A DNA stretch of 64,000 nt from Arthrobacter sp. MSA 4-2 (GTDB lineage: Bacteria > Actinomycetota > Actinomycetes > Actinomycetales > Micrococcaceae), in NCBI RefSeq assembly GCF_016405885.1, contig NZ_JAEKGC010000006.1, positions 1-64,000 of the forward strand. Reading direction: 5' to 3'. Shown here one piece after another: positions 42,988 to 51,080 of the stretch. Position numbers and translations under genes: made by a program. The first letter of the stretch is position 1, and the number at the start of each line of letters is the position of its first letter. A model generated the notes under the pieces. The model was not told the origin of the DNA and did no database searches. It saw only the letters and a list, made by a program, of their open reading frames with translations.

Positions 42988-44547
42988 ATGAGTTCCACAG
43001 CGACTGGAAGAGATGCTCAAGGCACGCCGTCGGGTGAGGGGAAGGGACTCGCGGCCGGGACCCTGGGCGTGTGGGGGTCGGTGATCATTGGGCTGGCCTC
43101 GACCGCGCCCGCGTACTCGCTGGCGGCATCGCTCGGCTTCGTGGTCCTCGCGGTCGGAGCGCAGGCACCGATCGCCTTCATCCTGGCGTTCATCCCGATG
43201 CTGTTTATCGCCTTCGCCTACCGGGAGCTCAACCGGGATGTCCCCGACTGCGGCACCTCCTTCACCTGGGCCACCAAGGCGTTCGGCCCCTGGGTGGGCT
43301 GGATGGCGGGCTGGGGGGTGGCGGTCGCCGGCATCATCGTACTCGCCAATCTCGCCCAGATCGCCGGACTCTATATGTGGCTGCTCGTGGGCGACGGTTC
43401 GCTCGCCGAAAATTCCTTCCTGGTCACCGCCACCGGCGTCTTCTTCATCGCGCTGATGACCCTGGTCAGCTACCGCGGTGTCGAAATCGGCGCGAAGCTG
43501 CAGAACGTCCTCCTGGCGGTCCAGTACCTGGCGCTGGCCCTGTTCGTGGTGTTCGCCCTCATCGGGGTCGCCAACGGCACCGCCGAAAACGCCACGGCGC
43601 CGTCGCTCGACTGGTTCAACCCCTTCGCGTTCGACAGCGTCGCAGGGTTCACCGAGGCCATCCTGCTGGCTCTATTCATCTACTGGGGATGGGACACCTG
43701 CCTGGCGCTGAACGAGGAGACCCGTGATGCCCGCCGCATCCCGGGCCTGGCGGCGCTGGTCACCACGGTCCTGCTGCTCGTCACCTACGTCGCGGTCACC
43801 GTGGCGGCGATGATGTACGCCGGGGTGGGCGAGGAAGGCACCGGTCTGGGGAACGAAGTGAATGCCGAGGACGTGTTCTTCGCCCTCAAGGACGCCGTAC
43901 TCGGCCCGGCCGCCTGGCTGCTGGTGGTGGCGGTGCTCGTCTCGGCGGTCTCCTCCACCCAGACCACCATCCTGCCGACCGCGCGCGGCACCCTCTCGAT
44001 GGCCGTCTACCAGGCGCTCCCCCGCCGGTTCAGCACGGTGCACGACCGTTTCCGGACGCCGTCCTTCTCCACCCTGGTGATGGGGATCGCCGCCGTCGCC
44101 TTCTACGTGGTGATGACCATCGTTAGTGAGAACATCCTCGCCGACTCGATCCTGTCCCTCGGCCTGGCCATCGCCTTCTACTACGCCATCACCGGGTACG
44201 CCTGCGTCTGGTACTTCCGCGGCGACCTCTTTACCTCCCGGCGCAACTTCGTCTTCCGGTTCCTGTTCCCCCTCCTGGGCGCACTGATGCTGACGGCGGC
44301 GTTCATCCGGTCGGCGATCGACATGGCCGACGTCGACTACGGGTACAGCGTGCTCTTCGGGATCGGCGGCACCTTCGTCGTCGGCATCGGGTCCCTCGCC
44401 CTGGGACTGGTGTTCATGCTGGCCTGGCGGACCCGGAAGGGGTCGCAGCCGTTCTTTCGCGGGGAGAGCCTGAACGCCGACACGCCCGTCCTGGTGCCCG
44501 ACTCCCCCGATACCTACCGGCGCTCGGTCGACGGCGGTCTCGCCTGA
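42988..44547 (+). CDS. APC-family amino acid permease
   Basis: Membrane transporter of 519 residues with about twelve spans. The APC opening is clear: GTLGVWGSVIIGLASTAPAY (helix 1 substrate loop), then PIAFILAFIPMLFIAFAYRE and DCGTSFTWATKAFGPWVGWM, the latter typical of APC superfamily (amino acid/polyamine) members. GGAGG precedes the ATG. Its stop overlaps the start of the dehydrogenase gene (TGATG), so imported substrate and enzyme are probably linked. Confidence 0.9.
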   Translation: MSSTATGRDAQGTPSGEGKGLAAGTLGVWGSVIIGLASTAPAYSLAASLGFVVLAVGAQAPIAFILAFIPMLFIAFAYRELNRDVPDCGTSFTWATKAFGPWVGWMAGWGVAVAGIIVLANLAQIAGLYMWLLVGDGSLAENSFLVTATGVFFIALMTLVSYRGVEIGAKLQNVLLAVQYLALALFVVFALIGVANGTAENATAPSLDWFNPFAFDSVAGFTEAILLALFIYWGWDTCLALNEETRDARRIPGLAALVTTVLLLVTYVAVTVAAMMYAGVGEEGTGLGNEVNAEDVFFALKDAVLGPAAWLLVVAVLVSAVSSTQTTILPTARGTLSMAVYQALPRRFSTVHDRFRTPSFSTLVMGIAAVAFYVVMTIVSENILADSILSLGLAIAFYYAITGYACVWYFRGDLFTSRRNFVFRFLFPLLGALMLTAAFIRSAIDMADVDYGYSVLFGIGGTFVVGIGSLALGLVFMLAWRTRKGSQPFFRGESLNADTPVLVPDSPDTYRRSVDGGLA

Positions 44548-45779
44548 TGCGCATCCTCATCGTCGGTGCCGGTGGCGTGGGGTCCGCAGCGGTGCGGATC
44601 GCCGTCCGGCGCCGGTTCTTCGAGCTGCTGGTGGTGGCCGACTACGACCCGGCCCGGCCGCAGGCCCTGGTGGATTCGCTCGACGACGGCCGCCTGGTGG
44701 CCGCGCAGGTGGACGCGTCGTCGGCGGACGCGGTCGCCGCGCTCGTGCGCGAGCATGGCATCACCCACGTACTCAACGCCGTTGATCCCCGCTTCGTCAT
44801 GCCTATCTTCAACGGCTGCTTCGACGCCGGGGCGACCTATCTCGACATGGCGATGAGCCTGTCGGTCCGTCACCCGGAGGAGCCGTACGCGAAGACCGGG
44901 GTGATGCTCGGCGACGAGCAGTTCGCGCTCGCGCAGCAGTGGGAGGGCGCCGGCCGACTGGCCCTGGTCGGGATGGGGGTGGAACCGGGGCTGTCGGATG
45001 TCTTCGCCCGTTACGCGGAGGACGAACTGTTCTCCTCGATCGACGAGCTGGCGGTGCGCGACGGCGCCAACCTCGTCGTCGCGGGGGCCGACGGCGAGCC
45101 GGCGTTCGCTCCGTCCTTCTCCATCTGGACCACCATCGAGGAGTGCCTGAACCCACCGGTGGTCTTCGAGCGCGGGATCGGCTGGTACACCACCGAGCCG
45201 TTCAGCGAACCGGAGGTCTTCCGGTTTCCCGAGGGGATCGGGGAGGTGGAGTGCGTCAACGTTGAACATGAGGAGGTCATCCTCATGCCGCGCTGGACCA
45301 AGGCCCGCAGGGTGACGTTCAAGTACGGCCTGGGGGACGAGTTCATCGGCGTGCTCAAGACCCTGCACAAGCTGGGCCTCGACTCCACCGAGCCGCTGAT
45401 GGTCAAGGGGGCCGCCGTGGCACCGCGCGACGTCGTGGCCGCGGCGCTCCCCGATCCGGCGACCCTCGGCGATCGGATGACGGGCAAGACCTGCGCCGGC
45501 GTGTACGTGACGGGGATCGGCCGGAACGGCGCACCCCGGGCTGTGTACCTCTACCACGTCGTGGACAACGAGTGGTCGATGGCCGAGTACGGATCGCAGG
45601 CGGTGGTGTGGCAGACCGCCGTGAACCCGGTGATCGCGCTGGAGCTGCTCGCGGCCGGGATCTGGCAGGGCACGGGCGTGCTCGGGCCCGAAGCCTTCGA
45701 CTCCCGGCCGTTCCTTGAGCTGCTGGCTGCCGATGCGCCGGCCGGCTACGGGTCGCCGTGGGGGCTCGAGGAGCGCTGA
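44547..45779 (+). CDS. saccharopine dehydrogenase-like / lysine dehydrogenase-like oxidoreductase
   Basis: A 410-residue enzyme with an N-terminal Rossmann fold (MRILIVGAGGVGSAAVRIAV), LNAVDPRFVMPIFNGCFDAG, YLDMAM, and a C-terminal saccharopine-dehydrogenase domain (MGVEPGLSDVFARYAEDEL, GVYVTGIGRNGAPR). Relatives include saccharopine reductases, carboxynorspermidine synthases and L-lysine dehydrogenases, so NAD(P)-dependent conversion of lysine or a polyamine is the best guess. Coupled to the permease gene. Substrate unproven. Confidence 0.85.
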   Translation: MRILIVGAGGVGSAAVRIAVRRRFFELLVVADYDPARPQALVDSLDDGRLVAAQVDASSADAVAALVREHGITHVLNAVDPRFVMPIFNGCFDAGATYLDMAMSLSVRHPEEPYAKTGVMLGDEQFALAQQWEGAGRLALVGMGVEPGLSDVFARYAEDELFSSIDELAVRDGANLVVAGADGEPAFAPSFSIWTTIEECLNPPVVFERGIGWYTTEPFSEPEVFRFPEGIGEVECVNVEHEEVILMPRWTKARRVTFKYGLGDEFIGVLKTLHKLGLDSTEPLMVKGAAVAPRDVVAAALPDPATLGDRMTGKTCAGVYVTGIGRNGAPRAVYLYHVVDNEWSMAEYGSQAVVWQTAVNPVIALELLAAGIWQGTGVLGPEAFDSRPFLELLAADAPAGYGSPWGLEER

Positions 45780-45866
45780 AACCCAAAGGACTTGGTGCGC
45801 CAGGACCTTCGGGGCAGCGTGATGTCGCGTCCGCGTATGCGCGGGCGCCCCGGGGAAAACAATTCG

Positions 45867-45895
45867 TTGACGCAACTGTGCGCGGCCCTTAGGCT
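45867..45895 (+). promoter_or_regulatory. near-consensus promoter of the secreted 130-residue protein
   Basis: TTGACG (45867-45872), 17-base spacer, TAGGCT (45890-45895); start near 45902 and leader of about 47 bases. Confidence 0.72.
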
Positions 45896-45948
45896 TCGGT
45901 CACTGGTGCTGGGGGCAGTCCGACAGAGAAGCGGAAGGACCACCAACC

Positions 45949-46341
45949 ATGAAACATCTGACCCGATTGGTTGTCGCCTCAGGCGCCGGCCTCGTTCTCG
46001 CCCTCACTGCCTCGCCGGCCCTGGCCGCGCCGTCCGACCCGGGCAGCAACCGCGCCCAGGTGGAGCACGCCGAATTCAGCAGCCCCGATGGGTCATTCAC
46101 CTACGAGCGCCGCGGCGTGACCCGAAATGCCGACGGTCACTACACGACCAACACCCGCGAGAAGACGACCATCGGTCAGTCATCGTTCGACTATAAGACC
46201 CACTACACCGTGACCGACAAGGTGACGAAGCTCAGCAGCCAGAACACTGTCACCGAGAATGGCGAGACCTGCCGCACCAACTCTCAGGTCGTCATCACGA
46301 ACAGTGAGACGCGCAGGGAGAATAGCGGTTCGGGCTGCTAG
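45949..46341 (+). CDS. small secreted Thr/Asn/Ser-rich protein
   Basis: A 130-residue exported protein. Signal peptide MKHLTRLVVASGAGLVLALT with cleavage after SPALAAP. The mature part is polar, with beta-strand-like alternation (TNTREKTTIGQSSFDYKTHY) and two cysteines, one at ETCRT and one as the final residue. GGAAGGA lies upstream of the ATG. Near-consensus promoter implies good expression. No family recognised. Confidence 0.75.
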   Translation: MKHLTRLVVASGAGLVLALTASPALAAPSDPGSNRAQVEHAEFSSPDGSFTYERRGVTRNADGHYTTNTREKTTIGQSSFDYKTHYTVTDKVTKLSSQNTVTENGETCRTNSQVVITNSETRRENSGSGC

Positions 46342-46458
46342 CACGCAGGAAGGCGAACCCGCCATAACCATGACTTCATGGGCGGCGGGGCTTCCTTGGC
46401 GCCCAAACCTGTGCTTGGCCGGGATTCGGCCATTGCTTTGAGCCAGCACGACCGTCTC

Positions 46459-47199
46459 TCATACGGAGGCGTTCCGCGCGACGTTGCGCTTGTCTCTAAC
46501 CAGGATCTTCTGGTTCTCACGTTTAACCTCAAACAACCCTGTTGCCTCGATCAGGTTGCCCAATTTCGGATAGCCGTAGTTGCGTGGATCCATCGACGCC
46601 TGGTTTCCTATTTGGCTTCCGATCGAAGCGAGATTGGCCCAGCCGTCATCCCCACTGGCAGCTTCCACCGCATTGCGCATCAGGAGCACCAGACGGGTAT
46701 CACCACGCAGCTTTCTCGGGTCGACGCCTCCGGCGGGCATGGTGTCAGGGCTCGTTGGAGGTTGCCCCAGCCCTTCGACATAGGTAAATAACGAACATGC
46801 ATTGACAAACGGCTCCGGGGTTTGCCTCTGGCCAAAGCCGTACACCTTCAAGCCGTCCGCCAGTATGCGCATGACCAGAGGAGTGAAGTCTGCGTCGCTC
46901 GAAACGAGGGCGAACGCATCGATTGAACCCGCACTCAGCAGATCCATGGCATCAATCACCATCGCCATATCAGCCGCATTCTTGCCAGTGCTGTACGCAA
47001 ATTGCTGGATGGGTCGTATCGCGTAGGGATGGAGAGTGGCCTCCCACTGCTGCAGATGTGGGCTTTTCCAATTCCCGTAGGCCCTTCGCACATTAGCGAC
47101 GCCGTGCCGGGCCACCTCGGTAAGGACGACGTCGACCTTGGATGCTGGCGCATTGTCGGCATCAATAAGCAGGGCAATCCGCTTTTCGACTGGAATCAC
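46459..47199 (-). CDS. NYN-domain (PIN-like) protein with C-terminal OST-HTH/LOTUS-like region
   Basis: A 246-residue protein. The NYN/LabA-type domain covers residues about 5-150: ALLIDADNAPASKVDVVL supplies the first acidic pair, KNAADMAMVIDAMDLL the second, and FALVSSDADFTPLVMRI the third, i.e. the metal-binding acidic set of PIN-like RNases. Residues about 165-240 (LLMRNAVEAASGDDGWANLA, YGYPKLGNLIEATGLFEVKR) look like an OST-HTH/LOTUS RNA-binding fold. Function is therefore probably RNA cleavage or binding. GTG start coincides with the predicted transcription start (see promoter). Codon use is lower in GC than neighbours. Confidence 0.82.
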   Translation of the reverse strand: MIPVEKRIALLIDADNAPASKVDVVLTEVARHGVANVRRAYGNWKSPHLQQWEATLHPYAIRPIQQFAYSTGKNAADMAMVIDAMDLLSAGSIDAFALVSSDADFTPLVMRILADGLKVYGFGQRQTPEPFVNACSLFTYVEGLGQPPTSPDTMPAGGVDPRKLRGDTRLVLLMRNAVEAASGDDGWANLASIGSQIGNQASMDPRNYGYPKLGNLIEATGLFEVKRENQKILVRDKRNVARNASV

Positions 47200-47205
47200 C
47201 TGTTG

Positions 47206-47237
47206 AGCATGCAGGCAGAAATCAGGTTAGTCAACCT
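47206..47237 (-). promoter_or_regulatory. promoter and dyad of the NYN gene, leaderless start
   Basis: Minus strand: TTGACT (47234-47229), 17 bases, CATGCT (47211-47206); +1 falls on the GTG at 47199. The dyad AGGTT-AGTC-AACCT (47224-47237) covers the -35. Confidence 0.6.
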
Positions 47238-47300
47238 ATGCGAGTGCATAAACAAAATGTCGCCTTCACGGCTGCTTGTCGACCACGGGCGAGGAGCGAT

Positions 47301-47329
47301 CCCATTGGCGTCATAAGGACTCCAATGGG
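47301..47329. terminator. hairpin between the DUF6994-like gene and the NYN gene
   Basis: Perfect 8-bp arms CCCATTGG (47301-47308) and CCAATGGG (47322-47329), 13-base loop, located 37 bases after the stop of the minus-strand DUF6994-like gene. Terminator or regulatory hairpin; no U-tract. Confidence 0.5.
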
Positions 47330-47365
47330 TATTCACCCTATCTTCCGAACCAGCCGATCAGAAGG

Positions 47366-48058
47366 TCAGGGCTGGGCGTCGATCCTCTCGTTGCGCGCAC
47401 GAATGAAAGCCCTGCTGTGTTGTAAATACTCGAGGTATTCGTCGGGGGTCCTCGGAACTGCCGGCGTCCTGAAGTTGTCGAACGGGTGGAAGAAGCGGAT
47501 GGTGCCATCCTCATTAATGAGGTCCTGCAGAAGGAAAAATTCAACGTACCCGTTGAAGTCCTTGAACAGGGCAAAAAAGTCTGAATACCTGTCTAAGACT
47601 TCTCCAAACTTGTTTGACGATTCGCCTGAATAGTGGCGGCGGATGCATTCCAAGGTTATGTCGAAGCGGTCGGCGATGCTGGGGTTCAATCCCCGCGCAC
47701 TATTGATCTCCACTTTTCCGCCGATGCGGTTGCCGGGAAACACGAGGGCGCTGCCGGCGGTGTAGCCGCCGTATTGAGGCAATTCATCGGCTGGGATCTG
47801 CGCGATGGCTGCAGACGCCTTGTCCGTCAGCCTCGTGGTGATGGCGTCGCTGGCAAGGAGGAAGACACCCAGTTCGGACCGATGCACGAGGTACCTGCCG
47901 GGCTCTTGCACCAAATCGAAGCGTCCTCCGCCGTAGGGCAGATCCTTGCTCCACAGCAACTGGTGATGGTTGCGCAGGGTCGGGCTGTACTTGTCGGGAT
48001 CCTTCCCCTGAGGCGTATCGGAGCGGTAGTTAAAGGACGTGTCAACGCCTGCGGTCAT
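47366..48058 (-). CDS. conserved protein resembling DUF6994, unknown function
   Basis: A 230-residue cytoplasmic protein. It starts MTAGVDTSFNYRSDTPQGKD, then PDKYSPTLRNHHQLLWSKDL, FPGNRIGGKVEINSARGLNP, IADRFDITLECIRRHYSGE and a C-terminal part with YSDFFALFKDFNGYVEFFLL and YLQHSRAFIRARNERI. These segments match, from memory, the DUF6994 family, for which no function is known. GGGGGAG precedes the ATG. Codon use is lower in GC than the surrounding genes, as for the NYN gene beside it. Confidence 0.7.
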   Translation of the reverse strand: MTAGVDTSFNYRSDTPQGKDPDKYSPTLRNHHQLLWSKDLPYGGGRFDLVQEPGRYLVHRSELGVFLLASDAITTRLTDKASAAIAQIPADELPQYGGYTAGSALVFPGNRIGGKVEINSARGLNPSIADRFDITLECIRRHYSGESSNKFGEVLDRYSDFFALFKDFNGYVEFFLLQDLINEDGTIRFFHPFDNFRTPAVPRTPDEYLEYLQHSRAFIRARNERIDAQP

Positions 48059-48336
48059 GATGCGGCTCCCCCTGCTTGCGCCTCATTCAACGAGCTCCGT
48101 CACCGGTTCCGCTGCGTCGAGGCTACTGGCCGTGGCCAGCTCCCCGGCCGCCACGAGACGAGACATTACCGCCCCCTGCCGTCCTCCTGCGTGTCCGCCG
48201 CACATCTGTTGCGGGCGATGCGTATTAGTAGCGGCATCGACGAGCCCGGACGTGGACGACGTACCAGCCTGGCAGACCGCTGTTCGATGCGATGAGGTGG
48301 CGGTGATGGCCTTCTCGCCCGCTCAGCGGCCCAGCG

Positions 48337-49740
48337 CTAGGCGGCCGTCCGCTCTGTCGCTTGCTGCCCGGGGCTGCGCTGCTTACGGATGGTGGCGCTG
48401 ATGACGGCTGCGATGGTGCACATAGCTGCCGCCCCGAACCAGGCGTAGGTGTACTGGCCCGTGGCATCCCTGATGGCACCGGCGCCCAGTGCTGCCGCGG
48501 CTGCTCCGAGCTGGTGGGCTGCGAACACCCAGCCGAACACCACGCTGCCGTCCGCGCCGAAGGTTTCCCGGCAGATGGCCGCCGTCGGCGGCACGGTGGC
48601 CACCCAGTCGAGACCGTAAATCACGACGAAGACGATCATGCTGGGCTGGACTTCGGCGCCCAGGAGCAGCGGGAGCGCCAACAGGCCGATCCCGCGGAAC
48701 TGGTAGTAGACGACGAGCAGGATCCTCGGGTTGAACCGGTCCGTCAGCCAGCCGGAGGCGATGGTGCCCACGATGTCGAAGATGCCGACGACGGCGAGCA
48801 GGCCGGCGGCAGTGGTTTCCGGCATGCCATGGTCGTGCGCCGAGGGAATGAAGTGGGTGCCGATCAGGCCGTTGGTTGTGGCGCCGCAGATCGCGAAACC
48901 GGCAACCAGAGCCCAAAACGTCCGGACGCGGCTGGCCCTCCTAAGGACCTGCAGAGCGCGGACCGCGGCGTTCCTCCGGGGACCGGTCTCCGGCGTTGGG
49001 GTTACCGGCAGCGTTCCGTCGGCAGGTGGGGTTTCGCCGTATGGCAGCACGCCTGCGTCGGCCGGGGAGTTCTTGAGAAACTTCAACACCAGCGGCACCA
49101 CAGCCAAGGCGCCCGCGGCGATCAGCAGGGACGCCTGCCGCCAGCCCGGATCCTGGGCGAGCAGGGCGATGAACGGCAGGAAGACCAGTTGGCCGGCAGC
49201 ACTGCCCGCCGTGAGGATGCCGATCACCAGCCCCCGGCTCTTGACGAACCAGGTGTTGGCGATGGTGGCGGCGAAGACCAGGGCCATGGACCCGGTGCCT
49301 AGCCCGATCAGCAGGCCCCAGGTCAGCAGGATCTGCCATGCCTGGTTCACCAGCACGGTGAGGGCGCTTCCTGCACCGATCAGCACCAGCGCGGTCGCCG
49401 TCACCGCCCGAATACCGAACCGCTCCATCAGGGCAGCTGCGAACGGTGCCGTGAGTCCAAAGAGGACGAGGTTGATGCTGACGGCTGCCGATAAGACGGT
49501 GGTGGACCAGCCGAACTCCGCCTGCAGCGGCACCATCAGGGCCCCCGGTGCCGCTCGGAACCCTGCGGCACCCACCAGCGCGAGGAAGGCCACGGCGGCA
49601 ACGGTCCAGGCGGGGTGGAAGCGGCGGGAACGCGCGGGTGCGGGGGCGCCGCCGGTGGCGGGGTTGTGGGTTCCGCCGGCCACTCCCCGGCCGGCTTCCG
49701 CGGCCGTTCCGTCGACGTCGACGGTGCGGTCCGCGCTCAT
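48337..49740 (-). CDS. MFS transporter
   Basis: Major facilitator transporter of 467 residues with twelve spans in two halves joined by a hydrophilic loop (about 235-275, PTPETGPRRNAAVRALQVLR). The first-half motif A-like region is FAAALMERFGIRAVTATALV and the second-half counterpart ASGWLTDRFNPRILLVVYYQ. The monocarboxylate/oxalate-formate antiporter-like branch is plausible from VPLQAEFGWSTTVLSAAVSI. Its start overlaps the stop of the HxlR regulator gene by ATGA, so it is probably the regulator's target. Confidence 0.88.
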   Translation of the reverse strand: MSADRTVDVDGTAAEAGRGVAGGTHNPATGGAPAPARSRRFHPAWTVAAVAFLALVGAAGFRAAPGALMVPLQAEFGWSTTVLSAAVSINLVLFGLTAPFAAALMERFGIRAVTATALVLIGAGSALTVLVNQAWQILLTWGLLIGLGTGSMALVFAATIANTWFVKSRGLVIGILTAGSAAGQLVFLPFIALLAQDPGWRQASLLIAAGALAVVPLVLKFLKNSPADAGVLPYGETPPADGTLPVTPTPETGPRRNAAVRALQVLRRASRVRTFWALVAGFAICGATTNGLIGTHFIPSAHDHGMPETTAAGLLAVVGIFDIVGTIASGWLTDRFNPRILLVVYYQFRGIGLLALPLLLGAEVQPSMIVFVVIYGLDWVATVPPTAAICRETFGADGSVVFGWVFAAHQLGAAAAALGAGAIRDATGQYTYAWFGAAAMCTIAAVISATIRKQRSPGQQATERTAA

Positions 49741-50261
49741 ACTGCTGCCGCCTTCGTCGCTTCAGCGGACGGCACCACGGCGGTGGCCAGTTCCACCGGC
49801 GCATCGGTCCTTGTCTGGCTGTGCCACTTCGTGGTGGCGGCAGTCAGCCGTTCACCGCACCCGGTGCAGGTGTCGGCGGAGCCGGTGCGCTGACCGCAGA
49901 CGGAGTGGATGACGTACATATGTGCCTGCTCGGAAGGTGCAGGGAGGTGTTTCTCGGACCAGATCGTGACCGCGTTCAGGACCGGGAGGGCGTCCTCCCC
50001 CATCGGGGTGAGAACGTACTCACTTCTGGTGCGACCGCCGTCGTTGTACGCCCTCTTCGTGAGCAGCCCGGACTCCACGAGATCTGCAAGACGCCTGGTG
50101 AGAACGGAATCGGACACTTCCAGCCGGAGCTTCATGGCATCGAAGCGCCCGTTCCCGAAGAACACCTCCCGGAGCACCAGGAGGATCCAGGGATCACCAA
50201 GGACGTCAACGCCGCGGGCCATGCTGCAGTCGCGTTCGGACCAGTCTGATCGGAGTGCCAT
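49737..50261 (-). CDS. HxlR-family transcriptional regulator with Cys-rich tail
   Basis: A 174-residue regulator. The HxlR winged helix is at residues about 10-105 (CSMARGVDVLGDPWILLVLR, FDAMKLRLEVSDSVLTRRLA, YVLTPMGEDALPVL), with the conserved near-N-terminal Cys. An extension of about 70 residues follows, with HMYVIHSVCGQRTGSADTCT and GCG forming a C-x9-C-x2-C group that could bind zinc or react with electrophiles. ATG at 50261. It is followed by the MFS gene and faces the cupin gene. Confidence 0.87.
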   Translation of the reverse strand: MALRSDWSERDCSMARGVDVLGDPWILLVLREVFFGNGRFDAMKLRLEVSDSVLTRRLADLVESGLLTKRAYNDGGRTRSEYVLTPMGEDALPVLNAVTIWSEKHLPAPSEQAHMYVIHSVCGQRTGSADTCTGCGERLTAATTKWHSQTRTDAPVELATAVVPSAEATKAAAV

Positions 50262-50558
50262 ACCGGCACTCTAGCTGACTTTCTTCAAGATAGGCAGGTC
50301 CATGCCGAGAGATTGTCGGGAACACCGGTCTCCGGTCAGCCACGGGGCCACACCGGGTGCAGCTCATCCGGGGACCATATGCCCTAGGCAGCAAGGGGCG
50401 ACCGGGTTTATACCTTGTGGCAGTAGCCCAGTGCATGGGCGGCCCTTCCGCAGCGGGCACCATCAGCTGCATTCCATACCCATCCGAGGAGGTGAAAATC
50501 CCCAGAGAGCAGTCACCGGAACCTAAACAACGAGCAATTTCATCCACAGGAGGTCAAT

Positions 50559-50921
50559 ATGCCAGGGCTAGTTCGAAAAAGCCTCGATTCGCCCGAGGAG
50601 ACGCGTCCCTTCGAGGGCGGTACGGGCCAGCTTCAACTCGTCAACCTGGAGCAGGGCGCCGTGGGCCGCGCCACGTTCAATCCGGGATGGCGCTGGTCCG
50701 AGCACGTCAAGCCGATCGCCAAAACCGACAGCTGTCAGGCCGCCCACATGGGCTATTTCATTTCCGGCCGGATGAAGGTCGTAATGAACGACGGCGAAGA
50801 GATGGAGTATGGGCCCGGCGACTTCGCCACCATGGCGCCCGGGCACGACGCCTGGGTACTGGGAGACGAACCCTGCGTGATCATTGACTGGCAGGGTTTC
50901 GCGGACTACGCCAAACCCTGA
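50559..50921 (+). CDS. cupin-domain protein
   Basis: A 120-residue single-domain cupin. Motif 1 is around WRWSEHVKPIAKTDSCQAAH and motif 2 around YGPGDFATMAPGHDAWVLGD, with HMGYFISGRMKVVM between them; the canonical metal histidines of motif 1 are partly replaced. AGGAGG lies 8 bases before the ATG. It is divergent from HxlR-MFS with 297 bases between, and may belong to the same response. Ligand or reaction unknown. Confidence 0.85.
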   Translation: MPGLVRKSLDSPEETRPFEGGTGQLQLVNLEQGAVGRATFNPGWRWSEHVKPIAKTDSCQAAHMGYFISGRMKVVMNDGEEMEYGPGDFATMAPGHDAWVLGDEPCVIIDWQGFADYAKP

Positions 50922-51080
50922 AGTCACGGGCGCAGCCCGCCGGAGATGAGAAGTCCGCGCCGGCTCAGGCCCGGGCTTCTCACCGACCGGCCGCAGCAGC
51001 CGCGGCCGCAAAGAATCTCCGGAACGCAGGCAAGGCCGCCGGGGTGGCCGCCGGTTAGTGCGTTGGAACTGTGCTGGAGG

